DNA from: Treponema sp.
GTDB lineage: Bacteria; Spirochaetota; Spirochaetia; Treponematales; Breznakiellaceae
NCBI GenBank assembly: GCA_031268245.1
Contig: JAIRXN010000071.1
Coordinates: 1 to 5,823 of the forward strand
DNA: 5,823 nt
Direction of reading: 5' to 3'
Below the pieces are notes generated by a model. That model saw only the letters and a list, made by a program, of their open reading frames with translations, was not told where the DNA came from and did not search any database. The position numbers were made by a program, and so were the translations under genes. Below, piece by piece: positions 1 to 5,765 of this stretch (its first letter is position 1; each line of letters opens with the position of its first letter).

Positions 1-4
1 CCGT

Positions 5-2593
5 TTACGAATCCAGGGCTTCCCGGATTTTTTTGACCAGCTTTTCCAGATCCTCTATAAAACGGATGCTTTTTTCTTCCGAATTTTCCCATTTCCCCGG
101 CCTTGACTCTTCTTCCAGGTTCGATGCGGTATCGCTTATCTCTACGGCGCCAACGCTCCGGGAGGCGCTTCTAAGCGCATGAAACTGCATGACAAGATTT
201 TCAAGATCACCGGTATTTACAGCCTCCCTGAGGGAATTGAGACGTTCCTCCGTATCCTTGCAAAAAACGGCAAGGATCTTCCTCGCCGCCTCAGGGGAAC
301 CGCCGGCATAGAACAGGGCCAGTTTTCTGTCAAGCCCTTCTATTTTCGGGAGTATGCCGGGAGGGGAAATTTCATCCCTTTCATTCTGCGGCGAAGAGTC
401 CTGCTCTCCCCTGCACTGTTTTTCCCCGGGAATCCATTTTTCAAGAATTTCATTGAGCTTATTTACTTCAATGGGTTTTGCCAAAAAATCGTCAATTTTG
501 TTGGCGAGAAACAGTTTCCTCTGTTCCGCCGAAGCATTGGCGGTAAGCATGACCACCGGGACTGCGGGATTAATGTCATGGATGCCTGCGGCGGCGGCAA
601 TGCCGTCCATACCGGGCATCATGTGATCCATGAACACAAGATCGTAGCTCTTGCGCCGCATCATTTCTATCGCCCCGGGGCCTGAAAGGCAGGTGTCTAT
701 CTGCATCTGATATGGAGCCATCAGTCTCTTTGCGACAAAAAGGTTGGTTTCCATATCATCCACAATGAGTATTTTTGCTTCCGGGGCCGTAAAGGGTGAA
801 TCGTATTTGTGAGTTTTATCTTCCCCTGCAGGGGCGCCGGCACTCATGGAAACAGGACCTATCGGTTTTTTGTTTCTGTATCCCTGCAGAACCTCTGCGG
901 TAAATACGGAACCCTCGCCGTATTTACTGCGGACATTAACGGTTCCTCCCATTCTGGTACAGAAAGTCCTGACAATGGCAAGTCCCAGTCCCGTACCTTC
1001 AATGCCGCGGTTGACATCCCTGTCCAGGCGGGTAAAACCGGTAAAGAGTTTCCCCAAGTCCTCCTCCCTGATGCCGATCCCCGTATCCTCCACCTCTATG
1101 ATGAGGCGGAGTTTTTCATTTTCTTTGGAAAAATTATATGAAGGAGTTTTCGGCACATCTCCTCTCGCATTCGTTTGCCCGGCGGAGGTTTCAGGAAAAG
1201 ACTTTCTGACGTTCAGGATTATGTGTCCCTTCCTGGTATATTTGGCGGCATTGCTGAGTAGATTGATAAGTATCTGCTGTATCCTCACATCGTCTCCGAC
1301 AAGGATGGCGGGAATATCCGGATCCAGATTGAGATGAAAGCTGATGGGTTTATTCGCTATATTTATCCTGATAATGTTACTTATATCGTTTATGAGGGAA
1401 ACCGGAGAATATTCTCTGGATTCAAATTGCAGTCTTCCGTTTTCAAGTTTTAAAAATTCCAGAATATCGTTAATCAGGGCCAGGAGTGTGTTTCCCGCCT
1501 GACGGATAATAGTGACATACTCCGCTACTTCCCCGGAAACAGGCTGGCGGGAAATGAGTTCCGCCATTCCCATGATGGCATTCATGGGTGTCCGTATCTC
1601 GTGGCTGACCTCTGCCAAAAAAGAAGTCTTTTCCCGGTTTTCCTTTTCCGAATGAACCTTCGCCGCACCGAGCCTCAGGAGAAAGTAAGACAGCACTGTC
1701 ATGCAGATAAATCCGATAAGCGATAGAACAATGGCCATGCTGTACACGTCAAGAAAATATGCCCGGCGGGGAGTTAAGATGCCCAGAATCCATCCGTTTT
1801 CCAGGCGGCGGTAATAAGAGACTACAGATCCGTCCTGAGAAATCTTTCTGTCCGTCAGTATTACTGTATTTTCCCCTTCCGGAAAATCCAGATCATGGTA
1901 AGGGGAAATTTCCATGAGCCGTTTCCCGACGTAGTCTTTTTTCGGGTGGCCTATAAGGAAAAAATTCTGATCGAAGAGAATCCCGTAACCGCCTTCCACA
2001 AAATGCAGATCCGTTACATAGTCGACAATGCCTTCAAGATCGATATCCAGGGCAATAACGCCGTAATCTTCGCCTGCTTTCCCCCGAATCTCTCCGGCTA
2101 CCGTTACAATAATTTTACCGGTAGCTGCATTGTAATAGGGAAGGGTCAGAATAGTATTACCGTGAGCCCTGCGGGCCTCCGTATACCATTGTCTGGTTTC
2201 AGGATCAATGTCTTCGGGAAACTCATAACCTGTACCGTCAATAAAACTGCCCATGATATAACCGTAGATTGCCAGGAAGCCGGGAAAAACCTGAATCGAA
2301 TCCATTTTACCGGTAATGGCCCTGAAGAAATTCTGAATTTCCGGGACGCCATGGCCGTCTTCTATCCGGTTAACAACGAAGATTGAAGTATTATGAATTG
2401 TTATTTCGGCATCATGCAGTTTTAACATAATCACTGTTTCCGCCGTATCAAGAAGGCCGAGGGCATTGGCGGAAATACGCTTCCTGGCAATGTGGCTGGC
2501 AAAAAAAACGCTCACCGATACCATAACGGTAAAGGCAAGGACAACAAAAACAAGTTCGCGGTAATTTTCCCTAAGAAGGGCCTTTAGTTTCAT
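5..2593 (-). CDS. Membrane hybrid sensor histidine kinase (dCache-HisKA-HATPase-REC-Hpt)
   Basis: An 862-residue inner-membrane sensor kinase with an internal phosphorelay. Residues 14-34 and 283-306 form two membrane helices. The roughly 245 residues between them look like an extracytoplasmic double-Cache sensor (RQWY at 134-137, PYYN at 152-155, GVIALDID at 178-185). The dimerisation/phosphoacceptor helix has SHEIRTPM with His331. The ATPase domain has an N-box (Asn444, Asn448), the G1 box DTGIGI (503-508) and the G2 box GTGLGLA (533-539). A receiver follows with Asp612/Asp613, acceptor Asp656, Thr684 and Lys706. A C-terminal Hpt domain has His805 in HALRSASRSVGA, where Arg replaces the usual Lys. 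About 30 extra polar residues (465-495) lie before G1. An in-frame stop four codons upstream and no other start before Met24 fix the ATG. Its GGAG lies only 2 nt upstream, which is unusually close. The divergent HD-GYP regulator is the likely partner (inference). The ligand is unknown. Confidence 0.95.
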   Translation of the reverse strand: MKLKALLRENYRELVFVVLAFTVMVSVSVFFASHIARKRISANALGLLDTAETVIMLKLHDAEITIHNTSIFVVNRIEDGHGVPEIQNFFRAITGKMDSIQVFPGFLAIYGYIMGSFIDGTGYEFPEDIDPETRQWYTEARRAHGNTILTLPYYNAATGKIIVTVAGEIRGKAGEDYGVIALDIDLEGIVDYVTDLHFVEGGYGILFDQNFFLIGHPKKDYVGKRLMEISPYHDLDFPEGENTVILTDRKISQDGSVVSYYRRLENGWILGILTPRRAYFLDVYSMAIVLSLIGFICMTVLSYFLLRLGAAKVHSEKENREKTSFLAEVSHEIRTPMNAIMGMAELISRQPVSGEVAEYVTIIRQAGNTLLALINDILEFLKLENGRLQFESREYSPVSLINDISNIIRINIANKPISFHLNLDPDIPAILVGDDVRIQQILINLLSNAAKYTRKGHIILNVRKSFPETSAGQTNARGDVPKTPSYNFSKENEKLRLIIEVEDTGIGIREEDLGKLFTGFTRLDRDVNRGIEGTGLGLAIVRTFCTRMGGTVNVRSKYGEGSVFTAEVLQGYRNKKPIGPVSMSAGAPAGEDKTHKYDSPFTAPEAKILIVDDMETNLFVAKRLMAPYQMQIDTCLSGPGAIEMMRRKSYDLVFMDHMMPGMDGIAAAAGIHDINPAVPVVMLTANASAEQRKLFLANKIDDFLAKPIEVNKLNEILEKWIPGEKQCRGEQDSSPQNERDEISPPGILPKIEGLDRKLALFYAGGSPEAARKILAVFCKDTEERLNSLREAVNTGDLENLVMQFHALRSASRSVGAVEISDTASNLEEESRPGKWENSEEKSIRFIEDLEKLVKKIREALDS

Positions 2594-2626
2594 GACTCCA
2601 TTTCAGTATATATTCGGAACCGGCGA

Positions 2627-2632
2627 ATTATA
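2627..2632 (-). promoter_or_regulatory. Candidate -10 box of the hybrid kinase gene
   Basis: On the minus strand this reads TATAAT, an exact sigma-70 -10 consensus. It would place transcription start about 25-28 nt before the kinase ATG. No good -35 hexamer is found at 16-18 bp; the nearest resemblance (TCAACA) is 19 bp away. A weak 5-bp hairpin (2612-2616 with 2624-2628) would lie at or near the start of the leader. The assignment is by eye. Confidence 0.4.
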
Positions 2633-2691
2633 TAAGGATATTTTGAATCACTGTTGAAATTAACGGAAAAGAAAATTAAAAAACGTGAGCT

Positions 2692-2718
2692 TGTTCCAAA
2701 ATTTGACATTTTGGAACA
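2692..2718. promoter_or_regulatory. Perfect 11-bp inverted repeat over the HD-GYP gene promoter (possible operator)
   Basis: Arms TGTTCCAAAAT and ATTTTGGAACA are exact reverse complements separated by TTGAC. The centre and the first base of the right arm form the consensus -35 box TTGACA. A protein binding this dyad would compete with RNA polymerase, so an operator is the functional reading. Alternatively it belongs to the same family of CAAAA...TTTTG palindromes seen in the gap after the HD-GYP gene, and would then be a dispersed repeat that happens to supply a -35 box. Confidence 0.6.
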
Positions 2719-2731
2719 GTCTTACTATACA
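2703..2731 (+). promoter_or_regulatory. Sigma-70-type promoter of the HD-GYP response regulator
   Basis: TTGACA (2703-2708, exact -35 consensus) is followed after 17 bp by TATACA (2726-2731, four of six matches to the -10 consensus). Predicted start is near 2738, leaving a leader of only about 10 nt that consists mainly of the AAGG ribosome-binding sequence (2738-2741). The -35 box sits within the inverted repeat at 2692-2718. Confidence 0.6.
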
Positions 2732-2747
2732 TATAAAAAGGCGCACT

Positions 2748-3824
2748 ATGAAAACAGATAAAAAAAAGATAGCTTTAGTGGATGATGATCTTACCAATCT
2801 CGAAGTGGGCAAAAATATTCTTGAACCGGTCTATAGTGTCGCCGCCCTTGATTCGGGAAGAAATCTTTTTGTATCTCTTGAGGAGGAGAAAACCGATCTG
2901 ATCCTTCTGGATATAAAAATGCCCGGAATGAACGGATTTGAAGTACTCAAAATACTCAAAGCCGGCACCGCCTTCCGTGAGATTCCGGTAATCTTTCTCA
3001 CCGGGAAAGACGATCCGGAAAGCGAACTGGAAGGACTCTCTCTGGGCGCCGTTGATTATATCGGCAAACCATTCTCCCCTCCCCTGCTGCTTAAACGCAT
3101 TGAACTTCATCTGCTTCTGGAAAAACGGAAAAAAGAATTGCAGGAATACAACGATCATCTGCAGGAAATGGTACGGGAAAAAACCAGAGCGGTACAGGAT
3201 CTACAGAACTCGGTTTTGAAAAATGTTGCGGCTTGCGTGGAATTCCGGGACGAGGCAACCGGAGAGCATGTGGAACATACCTGCAATTACCTTTCATTAT
3301 TAATGAATGAGATGCTTGAAACAGGCCTCTACTGGGAAGAAATCTCGCTCTGGGACAGGGAACTGGCGCTCCAGAGTTCCCAGCTTCATGATGTAGGGAA
3401 GATACATATCCGGGACAGTATTCTCCTGAAACCCGACAGACTTACTGTGGCAGAATTTGAAGAGATGAAGAAACATACGATCTTTGGCTCAAATATTATT
3501 GAAAAAATGATGAGGGATACGCCCGGTTCAAGTTTCCTTGAATATGCCAGAATCTTTGCCGGAACTCACCATGAAAAATGGAACGGCACCGGTTACCCAT
3601 ACGGTCTTGGCGGAAGAAACATTCCCCTCCAGGGTAGATTGATGGCCATTGCCGATGTATATGACGCCCTCATCTCCCCGCGGCCCTATAAGGAACCCCT
3701 CACCCATGCCGAAGCGGTGGAGATTATTGAGAGAGGCAAAGACACCCAGTTTGAACCTGAACTTATTGACATCTTTATGAAGGTAGAACATGAATTTGAA
3801 AAACTTGTCTCGCTCCCGGCCTAG
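2748..3824 (+). CDS. Response regulator with HD-GYP cyclic di-GMP phosphodiesterase domain (RpfG-like)
   Basis: A 358-residue cytoplasmic protein. The N-terminal receiver (about 6-120) has Asp12/Asp13, acceptor Asp55 in LLDIKMPG, Thr85 and Lys107. A charged, probably coiled-coil helix (about 120-155) leads into an HD-GYP domain with its metal and signature residues: Arg167/Thr171/His174, His214-Asp215 with Lys218, His243, HHEKWNGTGYP (274-284, with His274/His275) and Asp303. Known members hydrolyse cyclic di-GMP to pGpG or GMP, so activity is likely and probably controlled by phosphorylation of Asp55. The start is ATG 2748, where homology to receivers begins, with AAGG 6 nt upstream. The frame stays open to a GTG at 2685, but that would translate through the promoter palindrome. 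It is divergent from the hybrid kinase, its probable phosphodonor (inference). It has no DNA-binding domain, so it acts through second-messenger levels. Confidence 0.95.
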   Translation: MKTDKKKIALVDDDLTNLEVGKNILEPVYSVAALDSGRNLFVSLEEEKTDLILLDIKMPGMNGFEVLKILKAGTAFREIPVIFLTGKDDPESELEGLSLGAVDYIGKPFSPPLLLKRIELHLLLEKRKKELQEYNDHLQEMVREKTRAVQDLQNSVLKNVAACVEFRDEATGEHVEHTCNYLSLLMNEMLETGLYWEEISLWDRELALQSSQLHDVGKIHIRDSILLKPDRLTVAEFEEMKKHTIFGSNIIEKMMRDTPGSSFLEYARIFAGTHHEKWNGTGYPYGLGGRNIPLQGRLMAIADVYDALISPRPYKEPLTHAEAVEIIERGKDTQFEPELIDIFMKVEHEFEKLVSLPA

Positions 3825-3825
3825 T

Positions 3826-3839
3826 AATTCGAGTCTGTC
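3826..3839 (+). repeat. Short 3'-flank motif shared with the corrinoid gene end
   Basis: AATTCGAGTCTGTC begins one base after the stop codon of the HD-GYP gene. The 3' end of the corrinoid gene, read on its own strand, carries AATTAGAGTCTGTC (plus coordinates 5068-5081) overlapping its stop codon, matching at 13 of 14 bases. Each copy is followed directly by a hairpin. A match of this quality can occur by chance in a window this size; only its placement at two gene ends makes it notable. Confidence 0.35.
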
Positions 3840-3877
3840 GAGCCTCTTGCAAAACCCGGTTGGTTTTGCATCGGCTC
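3840..3877. repeat. Hairpin 1 of the intergenic palindrome cluster
   Basis: Inner arms TGCAAAACC (3848-3856) and GGTTTTGCA (3862-3870) pair perfectly around CGGTT. Outer arms GAGCC (3840-3844) and GGCTC (3873-3877) extend the stem across a small internal loop. It lies 16 nt after the HD-GYP stop codon. No T-run follows, so it is not a standard intrinsic terminator, although it could protect the mRNA 3' end. Confidence 0.6.
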
Positions 3878-3878
3878 T

Positions 3879-3912
3879 TGCAGTTTCTCGCCTAACGGCT
3901 GCGAAACATGCA
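3879..3912. repeat. Hairpin 2 of the intergenic palindrome cluster
   Basis: A compound stem: TGCA (3879-3882) with TGCA (3909-3912), GTTTC (3883-3887) with GAAAC (3903-3907), and GCC (3890-3892) with GGC (3897-3899) around a TAAC loop. Small internal loops make it weaker than its neighbours. It starts 2 nt after hairpin 1, so the two would stack in one transcript. Confidence 0.45.
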
Positions 3913-3925
3913 TTTTTAAGCGGTT

Positions 3926-3955
3926 GCTCTTTCAAAACTGAAGTTTTGAAAGAGC
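3926..3955. repeat. Strong 14-bp palindrome flanked by direct repeats
   Basis: GCTCTTTCAAAACT (3926-3939) and its exact reverse complement (3942-3955) are separated by only 2 nt, giving a 13-bp stem with a TGAA tetraloop in RNA. Copies of ATTTTTAAG at 3912-3920 and 3969-3977, followed by CGG and AGCGG, flank it. The downstream sequence TTCATT is only mildly T-rich, so it could be an inefficient terminator for the HD-GYP gene or a repetitive element. Its core CAAAA...TTTTG resembles hairpin 1 and the palindrome at 2692-2718. Confidence 0.6.
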
Positions 3956-4005
3956 TTCATTATAGTTGATTTTTAAGAGCGGAATAGCATAGGATGTTCA
4001 TTAAG

Positions 4006-4049
4006 CTAGGGTAACGCTGATTAAATGACGCTAATCAGCGCTTCCCTAG
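4006..4049. repeat. 44-bp near-perfect palindrome bounded by CTAG (MITE-like or transposon-end remnant)
   Basis: Two 18-bp arms pair at 16 positions: CTAGGG, then a 3-bp stretch with two mismatches, then CGCTGATTA (4015-4023) against TAATCAGCG (4032-4040) and CCCTAG (4044-4049), around an 8-nt loop. The right arm read outward gives CTAGGGAAGCGCTGATTA. Facing terminal repeats with CTAG at each edge resemble a minimal non-autonomous element; CTAG fits the YTAR target pattern of some IS5-type elements. No transposase is present. It ends 42 bp before the PocR-regulator start codon, inside what should be that gene's promoter or leader. A regulatory hairpin is the alternative. Confidence 0.5.
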
Positions 4050-4091
4050 AAAAATTGTTCAACGTGGGGTCATATTCCGGGGGCGCCGAAA

Positions 4092-4967
4092 ATGGATGTA
4101 ATCTGGAACCAGAACAAGATGATGACCCTGCTGCAGAACTTTTATACGCTCATAAAGGTAAGGGTTGGTTTTTTTGACCTGGACGGCAAGGAAATCGTGG
4201 CCTATCCCGCATCGCAGACGCCTTACTGCACTCTCCTCCGCAGCAATAAAAAAGGGGATGCCGCATGCAGGAAATGCGACCAGGACGCTTTTCAGCGGGT
4301 CGCCAAACGTCAGAGTCCCTATATTTACCGGTGTCACGCCGGGCTTACGGAAATGATAGCCCCCATTCAAACAAGCGCCGATGAGCGGGTGGGTTATCTT
4401 ATGATCGGTCAGGCAAAGCCGCCCGGAAACCGGGAACAAAAAGAATGGGAGGAGATTTACCTCAAAATTTCCGGCGCCGGTATTTCCCCGGATGAACTTA
4501 GAGCGACATGGTCGGAGCTAACGATCCTCAAGATGGATGAGGCCCAATCCTGCGCTACTATCCTTCAGTCCCTGGCAGCCTATGTCTGGCTGGATAACTA
4601 TTTCCGCATTCAGAAGGAGCCGCTTTCAAGCCGGGTTAAAACATATATTTCCGAGAATCTGGATAAGAATTTATCGCTGGATCAGATAGCCTGCAAATTC
4701 TCCATCGGCAAAACCACCCTCTGCAAGGCCGTCAAAGAGGATTTGAATGTAACCGTGAATGATCTGATTCGTTTCCTTAGGATTGAAAAGGCCAAAGAGC
4801 TTCTCGAATCCGATATGGAACTTATTTCGGAAATTGCCGAAGCAGTGGGTATCATGGATTACAATTACTTCACCAAAGTTTTTAAAGAAGAAACCGGCGT
4901 TACCCCTTCGGTATTCCGCCGTCTCTGTGAAAAAGAATATCTATACAGGCAGCAAACAGAGATCTGA
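4092..4967 (+). CDS. AraC-family transcriptional regulator with N-terminal PocR sensory domain
   Basis: A 291-residue cytoplasmic regulator. Residues about 3-170 match the PocR ligand-binding domain: NFYTLIKVRVGFFDLDGKEI, then a cysteine pattern of Cys46, Cys59-x2-Cys62 and Cys81, then a GYLMIGQ strand (101-107). Residues about 180-280 form the AraC DNA-binding domain with two helix-turn-helix units. The first is LSLDQIACKFSIGKTTLCK (194-212). The second is at 245-265, followed by the family signature TGVTPSVFRR (268-277). The domain is named after PocR of the Salmonella propanediol/cobalamin locus, and such domains are predicted to bind small hydrocarbon derivatives; the ligand here is unknown. 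GGGGG (4079-4083) lies 8 nt before the ATG and is an acceptable ribosome-binding sequence. A weak promoter candidate is TTGATT (3966-3971), 18 bp, TAGGAT (3990-3995), upstream of the 44-bp palindrome. It converges with the corrinoid gene, a plausible target (inference). Confidence 0.93.
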   Translation: MDVIWNQNKMMTLLQNFYTLIKVRVGFFDLDGKEIVAYPASQTPYCTLLRSNKKGDAACRKCDQDAFQRVAKRQSPYIYRCHAGLTEMIAPIQTSADERVGYLMIGQAKPPGNREQKEWEEIYLKISGAGISPDELRATWSELTILKMDEAQSCATILQSLAAYVWLDNYFRIQKEPLSSRVKTYISENLDKNLSLDQIACKFSIGKTTLCKAVKEDLNVTVNDLIRFLRIEKAKELLESDMELISEIAEAVGIMDYNYFTKVFKEETGVTPSVFRRLCEKEYLYRQQTEI

Positions 4968-4972
4968 TAAAA

Positions 4973-4993
4973 CCCCCGCGGCGACCGCGGGGG
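4973..4993 (-). terminator. GC-rich intrinsic terminator between the convergent genes, best fit for the corrinoid gene
   Basis: CCCCCGCGG (4973-4981) and CCGCGGGGG (4985-4993) form a perfect 9-bp GC stem with a 3-nt loop. On the minus strand the stem is followed by TTTTATC, a short T-run, and lies about 83 nt past the corrinoid stop codon. On the plus strand it is 5 nt after the PocR-regulator stop and is followed by TATCCG, a poor tail. It may act in both directions, with better geometry on the minus strand. Confidence 0.75.
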
Positions 4994-5030
4994 TATCCGT
5001 CCATGCGCTGCTTAGTTTTTAAGGCAGTCG

Positions 5031-5045
5031 CGGATCTGCGATCCG
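5031..5045. repeat. Small 6-bp inverted repeat in the corrinoid 3' flank
   Basis: CGGATC (5031-5036) and GATCCG (5040-5045) pair around TGC. It sits next to the larger palindrome at 5047-5070, so the transcript trailing the corrinoid gene would contain two hairpins before the terminator at 4993. TTTTTAAG, also found twice in the gap after the HD-GYP gene, occurs at 5016-5023. Confidence 0.4.
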
Positions 5046-5046
5046 A

Positions 5047-5070
5047 GTCTATAATGTAGACATTATAGAC
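5047..5070. repeat. 10-bp palindrome immediately downstream of the corrinoid gene
   Basis: GTCTATAATG (5047-5056) and CATTATAGAC (5061-5070) are exact reverse complements with a 4-nt loop. On the minus strand the stem begins 6 nt after the corrinoid stop codon. It is AT-rich and has no T-run after it, so it is more likely an mRNA 3'-end stabiliser or repetitive element than a terminator. An alternative outer pairing, GAGTCT (5045-5050) with AGACTC (5071-5076), is also possible. Confidence 0.55.
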
Positions 5071-5075
5071 AGACT

Positions 5076-5720
5076 CTAATTATAGAAAGACCTGCAGACT
5101 TCCGCAGCGGAAGCTGCATCCGGCGTATACGCATCGGCGCCGATTTCATCGGCAAAACTCTGGGTTACCGGAGCGCCTCCGACCATGATCTTTACCGAAT
5201 CCCGAAGTCCGGCGTTTTTAATGGCTTCGATAACGTCTTTTTGGGCCATCATGGTGGTAGTCAGCAGGGCGGAAAGACACACGACCTTTGCGCCGCTGGA
5301 TCGTACCGCTTCCACAATTTTTTCTTCATTGCAGTCCACCCCGAGGTCTTCCACCTCAATGCCCTTGCCTTCTACCATCATCTTTACCAGGTTCTTTCCG
5401 ATGTCATGAAGGTCGCCCTTAACCGTACAGATAATCGCCTTGCCAACCGGTTCTACTCCCGCCTTGATCAGCGCCGGCTTAAGAGTAACCGATGCGTTAT
5501 TCATGGCCCGGGCGGCGACAAGCACTTCGGGAACAAAGACTTCACCCCGCTTAAACTTCCCGCCGATTATATTCATACCTGCTATAAGTCCCTTTTCCAA
5601 AATATCCGGTGCGGGCGTACCGGCCTCAAGCGCCTTTTGAACCGCAACCACAATGTCTTTGGCCTTCCCTTTTTGCAAAAGTCCGGAAATTTCATCAAAA
5701 ACCGCAGAATTATCACTCAT
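5076..5720 (-). CDS. Corrinoid (cobalamin-binding) methyl-carrier protein, MtaC/MtbC-like
   Basis: A 214-residue soluble protein of normal length for corrinoid proteins of methyltransferase systems. The N-terminal helical cap domain (about 5-89) contains the typical FKRGEVFVPEVLVAARAMN segment (56-74). The C-terminal Rossmann-like B12 domain (about 93-212) carries DLHDIG (103-108), in which His105 is the expected lower cobalt ligand, then SAL (150-152) and GGAPV (181-185). In known systems such proteins take a methyl group from a methanol-, methylamine- or methoxy-specific methyltransferase and pass it to a second methyltransferase acting on CoM or tetrahydrofolate. Which substrate applies here cannot be told from this protein. 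No partner methyltransferase or reactivase is in the window, and the gene has its own leader and terminator, so it may be transcribed alone. An AAGAGGAG ribosome-binding site 8 nt upstream supports the ATG. Confidence 0.95.
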   Translation of the reverse strand: MSDNSAVFDEISGLLQKGKAKDIVVAVQKALEAGTPAPDILEKGLIAGMNIIGGKFKRGEVFVPEVLVAARAMNNASVTLKPALIKAGVEPVGKAIICTVKGDLHDIGKNLVKMMVEGKGIEVEDLGVDCNEEKIVEAVRSSGAKVVCLSALLTTTMMAQKDVIEAIKNAGLRDSVKIMVGGAPVTQSFADEIGADAYTPDAASAAEVCRSFYN

Positions 5721-5728
5721 ACGTTATA

Positions 5729-5736
5729 CTCCTCTT
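5729..5736 (-). promoter_or_regulatory. Strong Shine-Dalgarno site of the corrinoid gene
   Basis: On the minus strand this reads AAGAGGAG, 8 nt before the ATG. It is the strongest ribosome-binding site in the window, suggesting high translation, which fits a stoichiometric methyl carrier. Confidence 0.8.
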
Positions 5737-5748
5737 ATGAAAGATTAA

Positions 5749-5765
5749 AACAGTATAATACTGTT
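5749..5765. promoter_or_regulatory. 17-bp palindrome over the likely -10 box of the corrinoid gene (possible operator)
   Basis: AACAGTA (5749-5755) and TACTGTT (5759-5765) are perfect inverted arms around a 3-bp centre. On the minus strand the dyad contains TATACT (plus 5752-5757), a good -10 match that would start transcription about 25 nt before the ATG, just ahead of the ribosome-binding site. No convincing -35 hexamer is seen at normal spacing, which would fit an activator-dependent promoter. No B12-box-like sequence is seen in 5721-5823. Confidence 0.5.

Noticed and set aside
179..2386. Several open frames of 90-168 codons on the plus strand
   Set aside because: They lie antisense to the hybrid kinase, whose domains and motifs are continuous over the whole span, and their translations show no recognisable domain.
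2589..2600. Four-codon minus-strand reading frame ATG GAG TCA TGA overlapping the kinase start
   Set aside because: It has no ribosome-binding site of its own and is short enough to be chance; it only matters as a reminder that the kinase GGAG lies 2 nt from its ATG.
2685..2747. GTG-initiated 21-residue N-terminal extension of the HD-GYP regulator
   Set aside because: It runs through the promoter and its palindrome, has no ribosome-binding sequence, and receiver homology starts right after ATG 2748.
3890..3896. GCCTAAC as an integron attC half-site (RYYYAAC)
   Set aside because: No GTTRRRY partner lies at attC distance on either side, and the surrounding genes are large and in mixed orientation, unlike cassettes.
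3825..4091. CRISPR array or tRNA in the hairpin-rich gap
   Set aside because: The palindromes differ from one another and have no regular spacers, and no cloverleaf or T-loop sequence can be drawn.
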